From JBJKSO01 sp046703825 (GTDB taxonomy: Bacteria > Chloroflexota > Dormibacteria > Aeolococcales > Bog-877): DNA of 19,698 nucleotides. Under the pieces are notes generated by a model. That model was not told the origin of the DNA. It saw nothing but the letters and a program-made list of their open reading frames with translations, and did not search any database. Of the stretch, positions 14,878-19,698 are shown piece by piece; within the stretch, counting starts at the first letter, position 1, and every line of letters starts with the position of its first letter. The position numbers and the translations under genes were made by a program. The stretch is taken from contig JBJKSO010000082.1 of the NCBI GenBank assembly GCA_046703825.1, positions 1 through 19,698 of the forward strand, read 5' to 3'.

Positions 14878-15150
14878 ATGTGCCTGGCGCTGATCGGCCA
14901 GGTGTCCGCATTGGATCAGGACGGCGCCGAAGTGGCCGAAGTGATGGTAGCTGGCATCGGCAGACGCGTGAGCCTGCAGATGCTCGAAGGCGCACCAGTC
15001 GCGGTAGGTGACCACCTGCTGCTGCAGTTCGGCTACGCGATGGCGAGGCTCACCGACGAAGAGGTGCGGGAGACGGAAGCGGCCCTGGAGGAATTTCGCA
15101 GCGGATCGCAGGATTGGCAGGAGTCTCGCGACGGAGGTGAACGTCCATGA
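14878..15150 (+). CDS. hypC: Hydrogenase assembly chaperone HypC/HupF family
   Basis: A 90-residue chaperone that, with HypD, carries the Fe(CN)2CO moiety to the large subunit. The mature protein begins MCLALIGQV; C2 is the essential residue of the family and decides the start at 14878, although the frame is open further upstream. VGDHLLLQFGYAMARLTDEEVRET (44-67) is the typical HypC core, followed by a hydrophilic tail. It starts one base after the hypA stop, and its own stop overlaps the next ATG (ATGA). HypD, E and F are absent nearby and must be encoded elsewhere. Confidence 0.92.
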   Translation: MCLALIGQVSALDQDGAEVAEVMVAGIGRRVSLQMLEGAPVAVGDHLLLQFGYAMARLTDEEVRETEAALEEFRSGSQDWQESRDGGERP

Positions 15151-15275
15151 ACAACGGCCTGGGTGCTCGCGTATTTGCGGGCGTGCTGTCAGTCGGTGCG
15201 CTGGTCGCTCTGGTGGCGGCCGTCATCAACAGTCTTCCCGACATCAAGCGCTACTTGCGCATCCGCAGCATGTGA
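15147..15275 (+). CDS. 42-residue single-span membrane peptide (DUF6893-like)
   Basis: A small protein with an ATG at 15147, overlapping the hypC stop by 4 bp and preceded by a very strong GGAGGTGA six nt upstream, so it is surely translated. Residues about 9-28 (VFAGVLSVGALVALVAAVIN) are one transmembrane helix. They are followed by SLPDIKRYLRIRSM, a basic juxtamembrane segment predicted to face the cytosol. It resembles the small DUF6893 proteins found next to high-affinity hydrogenases. Function is unknown. Since the hydrogenase subunits have no anchor of their own, tethering the complex to the membrane or to a quinone-linked partner is an attractive inference. Confidence 0.8.
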   Translation: MNNGLGARVFAGVLSVGALVALVAAVINSLPDIKRYLRIRSM

Positions 15276-15276
15276 A

Positions 15277-15316
15277 CCGGCGCCGGCTTAGCTGATTTGC
15301 AAAGGCAGGCCAGCTA
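15277..15316 (+). repeat. Palindrome and inverted repeat in the hydrogenase-EamA gap
   Basis: The 60-bp gap, the largest in the operon, contains the perfect 10-bp palindrome CCGGCGCCGG (15277-15286) and the inverted repeat TAGCTG (15289-15294) / CAGCTA (15311-15316), followed by GTTT. It may be an RNA-processing or attenuation point between the core hydrogenase genes and the transporter pair. The stems are short, so this is weak. Confidence 0.3.
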
Positions 15317-15335
15317 GTTTCACGGAGAATGGGCA

Positions 15336-16358
15336 ATGGAATCAAATTTGGGGGGAAGATCCCGCAAACTTGCGACCAGGACCAGGACCGGCATCGGGCT
15401 GCTGGGCTGGCTGCCCGCCGAGCGGTCCGGGCGCACCTACCCGCGCCTCGGCTTTGCCCTGGCGGGGCTGGCGGCCCTGATCAGCGGGGTCGCCATCTGG
15501 ACCAATGCTATCGGTGTGCGTACCTTCACCAGCCCGGTGCTCTACACAACCCTCAAGAATGCATTTGTGGCTGTGGTGCTGCTGCTCCCTTTGATGTTTT
15601 CCTCGCGCATCCGCTCCGAATGGAGATTGCTCAGTCGCAGCGAATGGCTCTGGCTGCTGGCTTTGGCACTGACTGGAGGTAGCTTTGCCTTCGCGCTCAA
15701 CTTCACCGGCCTGCGCATGACCACCGCCGCCACCGGGTCCCTGATCGGCCACTTCGAGTACGTGGCGGTCGGCGTGATCGCAGTCCTGTATCTCAAAGAG
15801 CGGCTGAAGCCGGCCATGTGGGCCGGGTTCGGCGTGCTCCTGATTGGGCTGATATTCGCCACCGGTTTGGGTGCGCTGAATTGGAACCAGGGTGCAGTGC
15901 TCATCGGTATGGCCACGATCATGTACGCAGTGAGTTGGGTGATCGCCAAGCGCATGCTCCGCCAGCGCTCCACTCTGCTGGTCTACACCGCGCTTATGGC
16001 GATCGGCGTGGTCATTCTCGCCATATACACGGCGGCCACCGGACAGTTTGCCGAGATCGGTCACCTGGGCGCGATTCAGTGGCATTTTGTCCTGATCGTC
16101 GGTGCGATCCTGCTGGGCAACAACGCAGTGACTCTCACGGCCATCCGCCATGCGCCGGTGGCGGCCGTGATGGCCATCGGTACGGCGGCTCCGATCATCA
16201 CCACTGTGCTCCAGGTCACCACCACCGGGCAGCTCAGGCTGACCCTGGTCGAGGGGCTGGGTCTGGGTCTGCTGCTGCTGGCCGCGCTCTTCATCCTGGT
16301 GATGGGGGCGCATTCGGAGTCGGTTGCGCGCTACTCGGGCGCAGTGGCTGGACAATGA
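15336..16358 (+). CDS. EamA/DMT-family transporter, coupled to the DUF6390-like gene
   Basis: A 340-residue inner-membrane protein with about ten hydrophobic helices in two EamA halves, of the drug/metabolite transporter superfamily. An Arg-rich soluble N terminus of about 35 residues precedes the first helix. Typical features are LTGGSFAFALNFTGLRMTTAATGSLIGHFEYV in the first repeat, YLKERLKPAMWAGFGVLLIGL closing it, and GNNAVTLTAIRHAPVAAVMAIGTAAPIITTVL in the second. The ATG at 15336 has GGAG 8 nt upstream. Substrates of this superfamily (amino acids, sugars, metabolites) cannot be read from sequence. It lies 60 bp after the membrane peptide gene, and its stop overlaps the next start (ATGA), which ties it to the hydrogenase-linked DUF6390 protein and argues that it belongs to the same operon. 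Confidence 0.85.
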   Translation: MESNLGGRSRKLATRTRTGIGLLGWLPAERSGRTYPRLGFALAGLAALISGVAIWTNAIGVRTFTSPVLYTTLKNAFVAVVLLLPLMFSSRIRSEWRLLSRSEWLWLLALALTGGSFAFALNFTGLRMTTAATGSLIGHFEYVAVGVIAVLYLKERLKPAMWAGFGVLLIGLIFATGLGALNWNQGAVLIGMATIMYAVSWVIAKRMLRQRSTLLVYTALMAIGVVILAIYTAATGQFAEIGHLGAIQWHFVLIVGAILLGNNAVTLTAIRHAPVAAVMAIGTAAPIITTVLQVTTTGQLRLTLVEGLGLGLLLLAALFILVMGAHSESVARYSGAVAGQ

Positions 16359-17095
16359 GTTTTAGAGGGGTCCTTCTGTTCGGCCGCTTCGCCTTCCCGC
16401 CCAACCAGCTGGGCTACTGTGGGCCGGCGGATCATGCAGCGCTTCTGGACTATGTCTCGGAGGAGAGTCCCGACCAGGGAATGGTGGAGCTGGGGCGCCG
16501 CTTCGAGGGCGCCTACCCCTACCTCAACCTGATCGCACATGCGAACGGCAGCGACGATCCCTTCGACGAGCGCGTGGTTGAGGCGTACTGGATCGGCAAC
16601 TCTCTGCTGCGCGGCGTCGATGGCCGCGCACTGTATGGGTCGTTGCGCGACCGCTTCTCAAAGCGCATCCCAGGACCGCAGTTCGAGTGGCTGGTGCCCA
16701 AGCTGGAGGCGGGAGCCCACCCCCACCACAACTTCCACGTGTTCGACGTGACCTTTCTGGCTGGGCACGGCCGGCAAGCCCGGACCACGGTGACGCTTCC
16801 AGCCCTCGACTCCTGCCGCATCAGCTGGGGCAAGGTGGTGGCGATCGAGGCTGACCAGCTGGTGCTGCGCCGGCGGCCGCTGGAGTCTGGCGCCCAAGGC
16901 CTGCGCCTAGGTGCGGTTCAGACGGTCAAAGTCGCGGGCCAGCTGGGCGGCCGGGCCCTCGCTGGTCGGGTTGAGCTGGGCGATACGGTGGCGGTGCATT
17001 GGGGCTGGGCCTGCTCCCGGCTGGACCAGCGCCAGTTGGCGGCCCTGCGGGTGGCAACCGCCGACTGTCTCGCCTGGGCCAACCAGACTATGTGA
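16355..17095 (+). CDS. DUF6390 family protein, hydrogenase-linked
   Basis: A 246-residue soluble protein of unknown function that I recognise as DUF6390, a family seen beside actinobacterial hydrogenases. Distinctive segments are LLFGRFAFPPNQLGYCGPADH, RRFEGAYPYLNLIAHANG, DERVVEAYWIGNSLL, AHPHHNFHVFDV and DSCRISWGKVVAIEADQLVLRRRPL, ending with VAVHWGWACSRLDQRQL. The histidine run (AHPHHNFH) with nearby acidic residues could bind metal, but no known active site is recognised. It starts at an ATG overlapping the EamA stop and is the last plus-strand gene before the convergent nickel permease. Confidence 0.78.
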   Translation: MSFRGVLLFGRFAFPPNQLGYCGPADHAALLDYVSEESPDQGMVELGRRFEGAYPYLNLIAHANGSDDPFDERVVEAYWIGNSLLRGVDGRALYGSLRDRFSKRIPGPQFEWLVPKLEAGAHPHHNFHVFDVTFLAGHGRQARTTVTLPALDSCRISWGKVVAIEADQLVLRRRPLESGAQGLRLGAVQTVKVAGQLGGRALAGRVELGDTVAVHWGWACSRLDQRQLAALRVATADCLAWANQTM

Positions 17096-17155
17096 TCGAG
17101 CCGTCGTCGACAGGAGCGGCCTTGCCCCCTCAGCCTGCCGCCGCTGCCAGCACCT

Positions 17156-17186
17156 TGGTCACGAGCCCCAGGTGAACTCGGGACCA
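17156..17186. terminator. Strong hairpin between the hydrogenase operon and the nickel permease
   Basis: TGGTC-A-CGAG (17156-17165) pairs with CTCG-G-GACCA (17177-17186): a 10-bp stem with one A/G mismatch and an 11-nt loop. It sits in the 96-bp gap between two convergent stop codons, so it could end transcripts from both sides. There is no T-tract, and the terminator role is inferred from position and stem quality. Confidence 0.4.
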
Positions 17187-17191
17187 GCAGG

Positions 17192-18340
17192 CTAGCTCTT
17201 CTCCGGGCCGTCTGGTGCTCGGGCGCGCGCCCTGGCTGCGGCCGTCTCCCAGCGGTGCTCGATTCGCCCGTAGCGCCAGATGCCCAAAGCCAGCGCCCAG
17301 GTGACGACGAACAGCCCAACTATGACGAAGCCGGCGCTGTTGATGGAGAAGCCGGCGGTGAAGTTCCATATGCCTCCCTTCAGGTGAAGCTCGGTCTGCA
17401 GCACCTGCAGCACCTCGATCGTCCCGATCAGGAGGGCCACCACCACCGAGAGGCCGGTGATGGCGATGTTGTAGTAGACCTTGCGCAGCGGCTTGGAGAA
17501 AGCCCAGCCGTACGCGTAGTTCATGAAGGCACCGTCCAGCGAGTCCATCAGGGACATTCCCGCCGCGAACAAAAACGGCAAAGACAGGATGGCGTAGAGC
17601 GGGAGCCCGGCACTGGACGCGGCTCCGGCGACCACCAGAATCGCCACCTCGGTGGCAGTGTCGAATCCCAAGCCGAAGAGCACACCGATCGGGTACATGT
17701 GCCAGGGCTTGGTGACCGCCTTGGCCAGCGGTCGGAAGAACCGAAACATCAGCCCGCGATTGTTGAGCTGCTCCTCCAACTGGACGTCGTCGTAGCGTCC
17801 GCGGCGGATGTGCACGAAGACTTGGACGATCCCCACCAGCACCACCAGGTTGAGTCCTGCGATGAGGTAGAGAAAGCCACCCGAGACGGCGGTGCCGAAG
17901 ATCGCTCCGAAGGTCTGCAGGCCCGAGTGGCCGTTGGTCACCGCTCCCGCCACTGCCTTGGCGGCGAACCCGATCACCACGGCCAGGACCAGGACGATCG
18001 TCGAGTGCCCTAGGGAGAAGTAGGTCCCGAGGCTGAGCGGGCGTTTGCCCTCGGATTGCAGCTTGCGGGTGGTGTTGTCGATGGCGGCGATGTGGTCGGC
18101 ATCGAAGGCGTGGCGCAGACCGAACGAGTAGGCGAGCACCCCCAGGCCCACACCGAAGACCTTGGCTCCCACCTGGAAGTGGTGGGGCAGCGCCAAGAGC
18201 AGCAGACCGATGCCGAGCACGTGCAGCAGCACCACCACGCTGGCGATGAAGATCGCCTGGCGGCGCTGATCGGGCTCCAGCGCCCGAACCCAGTCGCCCA
18301 CCCTTGGGCGGGCCGCGGCGTGTACGCCCCCAGCGGCCAT
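17192..18340 (-). CDS. HoxN/HupN/NixA-family nickel (nickel/cobalt) permease
   Basis: High-affinity secondary transporter of 382 residues for Ni2+ (possibly Co2+) in the cytoplasmic membrane, with about eight helices. The metal-recognition signature of helix II is RHAFDADHIAAIDN (H77-x4-D82-H83). FSLGHSTIV (108-116), LGFDTATEVA and LPFLFAAGMSLMDSLDGAFMN are further family motifs. The N terminus carries a soluble segment of about 28 residues and the C terminus a basic tail. The ATG at 18340 has GGGAG 8 nt upstream. It converges on the hydrogenase operon, so nickel supply for HhyL is the likely purpose. Nickel against cobalt preference cannot be decided from sequence, and no NikR-type operator (GTATGA/TCATAC) was seen upstream. 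Confidence 0.93.
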   Translation of the reverse strand: MAAGGVHAAARPRVGDWVRALEPDQRRQAIFIASVVVLLHVLGIGLLLLALPHHFQVGAKVFGVGLGVLAYSFGLRHAFDADHIAAIDNTTRKLQSEGKRPLSLGTYFSLGHSTIVLVLAVVIGFAAKAVAGAVTNGHSGLQTFGAIFGTAVSGGFLYLIAGLNLVVLVGIVQVFVHIRRGRYDDVQLEEQLNNRGLMFRFFRPLAKAVTKPWHMYPIGVLFGLGFDTATEVAILVVAGAASSAGLPLYAILSLPFLFAAGMSLMDSLDGAFMNYAYGWAFSKPLRKVYYNIAITGLSVVVALLIGTIEVLQVLQTELHLKGGIWNFTAGFSINSAGFVIVGLFVVTWALALGIWRYGRIEHRWETAAARARARAPDGPEKS

Positions 18341-18370
18341 CAGCTGACTCCCTTGCAGACTCCTGACGCC

Positions 18371-18399
18371 ATCTTAGTGCTCCTGCCACCCAGATGCAA
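18371..18399 (-). promoter_or_regulatory. Candidate promoter of the nickel permease gene
   Basis: On the minus strand TTGCAT (18394-18399) and TAAGAT (18371-18376) are separated by exactly 17 bp, giving a leader of about 25-30 nt with the Shine-Dalgarno sequence inside it. Each hexamer is only a partial match to consensus, so the call is tentative. Confidence 0.3.
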
Positions 18400-18542
18400 T
18401 AACGTCTTCATGACAGAAGGGATTCTGGCCCAGCAGATCGATTCGGCAAACAGTCGCCTCCCCAAGTCACGATCGGGTGCCCGGCGGGGGCGCCGGCTCT
18501 GCTATGCCTGGGCGCAGGTGGTGGCCGTAAGGGAGTGAACTA

Positions 18543-19394
18543 GTGCGGGTGGCTGTTCTGGGTCTGGGGACGATGGGCGGTGCCATCGCCTCCCGTCTGC
18601 TGGACGGCGGCCACGAGCTGGTGGTCTGGAACCGCAGCCCGGAGCGGGGCCGAGAGCTCGTGGACCGCGGTGCCCGGCGGGGACGATCACTGGGGGCTGC
18701 GGTGAGGCAAGCCGAGGTGGTAATCACCTCGCTCTCTGACGACACCGCCGTGATGGCGGTGGCCACCGAACAGGATGGAGCGATCCGGCAGATGCCACCC
18801 GGGGCGGTACTGGTCGACATGAGCACGGTGTCGCCCACCACCTCGCGCGAGCTCGCCCAGGAGGCGCGCGGGCGCTTCGTGGATTGCCCGGTGCTCGGTG
18901 GGCCGCTCCAGGTCACTTCCGGCGCCGCGACCTTGCTGGTGGGGGGAGCCCAGGAGCAGGTTGATCGCGTCGCCCCGGCATTGAACAGCGTGAGCCCCAG
19001 GCAGTGGCGTTGCCCGGGGGTGGGCAGCGGCGCCGCGGCCAAGCTCATCGCCAACCTCACCATGATGGACGGCCTCGCCGTGCTGGCCGAGGCGATTGCC
19101 ACCGCGGAGGCGGTGGGCCTCCCCGACTCCGCCCTGGAGAACCTGCTCGACTCCCCCCTGGTGCCACCGATGCTGAAGTCGCGCATCCCGATGATGCGCA
19201 GGCGCGACTACCGGGGCTGGTTCGCGGCGCGCATGGGACTCAAGGACACGCGGCTCGCCATCGGCCTAGCCGCCGAGCAGGGCCTGGAACTCCCTGTGAC
19301 CGCGGCGGTGGCGCGCCTGTTCGAGCGCGCCATCGCGCTCGGGCTGGGCGAGCAAGACATAGCCTCGCTGCGCGCCGTGCTCGAGCACCGGTGA
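18543..19394 (+). CDS. NAD(P)-dependent oxidoreductase, 3-hydroxyisobutyrate dehydrogenase family
   Basis: A 283-residue cytosolic beta-hydroxyacid dehydrogenase. The N-terminal Rossmann motif is GLGTMG (7-12), and N30-R31 at the end of the second strand, in place of an acidic residue, suggests preference for NADP(H). DMSTVSP (92-98) is the substrate-region motif, DCPVLGG (114-120) replaces the usual DAPVSGG, and K167 with N171 in GSGAAAKLIANL is the catalytic pair. Length is normal. The GTG at 18543 has GGGAG about seven nt upstream. The family includes 3-hydroxyisobutyrate, tartronate-semialdehyde and succinic-semialdehyde reductases and imine reductases; the altered DCPVLGG motif prevents a firm substrate call. 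No functional link with the hydrogenase genes is evident. Confidence 0.88.
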   Translation: MRVAVLGLGTMGGAIASRLLDGGHELVVWNRSPERGRELVDRGARRGRSLGAAVRQAEVVITSLSDDTAVMAVATEQDGAIRQMPPGAVLVDMSTVSPTTSRELAQEARGRFVDCPVLGGPLQVTSGAATLLVGGAQEQVDRVAPALNSVSPRQWRCPGVGSGAAAKLIANLTMMDGLAVLAEAIATAEAVGLPDSALENLLDSPLVPPMLKSRIPMMRRRDYRGWFAARMGLKDTRLAIGLAAEQGLELPVTAAVARLFERAIALGLGEQDIASLRAVLEHR

Positions 19395-19410
19395 GCGGCC
19401 CCAGGGGACG

Positions 19411-19611
19411 GAGTGGGTGGAGGGCCCAAGCCGGCCGCCTCCAGGCCACAGCTACCTCGCCAGCGCGGCCATGGTGCTGCTGGCCCTGCCCTAACACGGT
19501 CGTCACTACCGGGCCCGGCTCAAGTTGACCGCTCCAGACCCGGAGGGCTGGCTCGGCGAGGCCGAGCAGGCCCTGGGGTCGCCGCCGCTGGCGGCGGCGC
19601 TGCGGCAGTAG
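19411..19611 (+). pseudogene. Possible degraded coding remnant in the right-end non-coding stretch
   Basis: The final 304 bases hold no intact gene that I can support. One frame reads plausible protein (GHSYLASAAMVLLALP, from 19444), meets TAA at 19492-19494, then continues in the same frame as HGRHYRARLKLTAPDPEGW... to a TAG at 19609-19611. The two parts look like one coding sequence interrupted by a stop, without an obvious start codon. I recognise no family. The alternative is chance open frame in GC-rich DNA. Confidence 0.25.
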
Positions 19612-19698
19612 TTAGGCCGGGCCAGGCGCGCGCCGGGTGGGGCAAGTCGATTCGCTGCCCCTAGCAGCCGGCCGGCGCTGCAGCTGGCTCGTCAGCAT

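Noticed and set aside
15342..16355. Minus-strand frame of 337 residues opposite the EamA gene
   Set aside because: Gln/His/Asp-rich shadow of a membrane protein; the plus-strand frame has ten hydrophobic helices and a ribosome site.
18410..18538. A 42-codon small frame starting ATGACAGAAGG ahead of the dehydrogenase gene
   Set aside because: No Shine-Dalgarno sequence and no recognisable features; its stop lies just before the next start, but this alone is not enough to call a gene.
18341..18542. NikR operator or cobalamin riboswitch upstream of the nickel permease
   Set aside because: No GTATGA/TCATAC pair and no B12-box-like sequence was found in the intergenic region.

Overview
The window is GC-rich (roughly two thirds G+C by eye) and densely coded. 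Its markers are a group 1h-type high-affinity [NiFe]-hydrogenase, an F420-type luciferase-like oxidoreductase, an arylsulfotransferase-family exported protein, many GTG starts and several possibly leaderless genes. Together they suggest a high-GC Terrabacteria-type soil bacterium: Actinomycetota, or a relative such as Candidatus Dormibacterota or Chloroflexota. The sequence alone does not fix the phylum. No tRNA, rRNA, CRISPR array or insertion sequence was seen.

Left flank (1-7660), housekeeping and accessory genes. On the minus strand lie an exported arylsulfotransferase-like protein (175-1986) and, upstream of it, a site-2 protease with C-terminal CBS-like region (2188-3375). Two tandem perfect hairpins separate them. 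A hypoxanthine phosphoribosyltransferase (3604-4335, +) converges, with an 18-bp overlap, on an NCS1 nucleobase permease (4318-5940, -); the pair suggests purine/pyrimidine salvage. An F420-type LLM oxidoreductase (6158-7099, +) follows. It converges on a PadR-type regulator (7163-7660, -) that is divergent from the hydrogenase genes.

Centre (7661-17095), the main interest. This is one long plus-strand run: hhyS, hhyL, an NifU-like/all-cysteine Rieske-like protein, DUF5947, DUF6084, an unnamed 304-residue protein, an unnamed 100-residue protein, a hydrogenase maturation protease, hypA, hypC, a 42-residue single-span membrane peptide (DUF6893-like), an EamA-type transporter and a DUF6390-like protein. 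Most junctions are 1-8 bp overlaps or gaps under 15 bp, and the largest gap is 60 bp, so it reads as a single translationally coupled operon. The catalytic subunits have no export signal, and the proximal-cluster motif of the small subunit (GCDGDS) is that of oxygen-insensitive actinobacterial-type hydrogenases that oxidise H2 at atmospheric level. Of the standard maturation genes only hypA, hypC and the protease are present; hypB, D, E and F must lie elsewhere. The intergenic region between the PadR gene and hhyS holds a TTGACA box overlapping a TATCTG-N7-CAGATA inverted repeat, a good candidate for the operon promoter and a regulator operator.

Right flank. A HoxN/NixA-type nickel permease (17192-18340, -) converges on the operon and probably supplies Ni for the hydrogenase; a strong hairpin lies between them. 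A 3-hydroxyisobutyrate-dehydrogenase-family oxidoreductase (18543-19394, +) follows. The last 300 bases hold no intact gene, only a possible degraded coding remnant.

Best candidates for undescribed biology: the set of uncharacterised proteins locked into the hydrogenase operon (the NifU/4-Cys protein as possible electron exit, the membrane micropeptide as possible anchor, DUF5947/DUF6084/304-aa/100-aa as possible assembly factors), the transporter-DUF6390 pair, and the PadR/operator switch.
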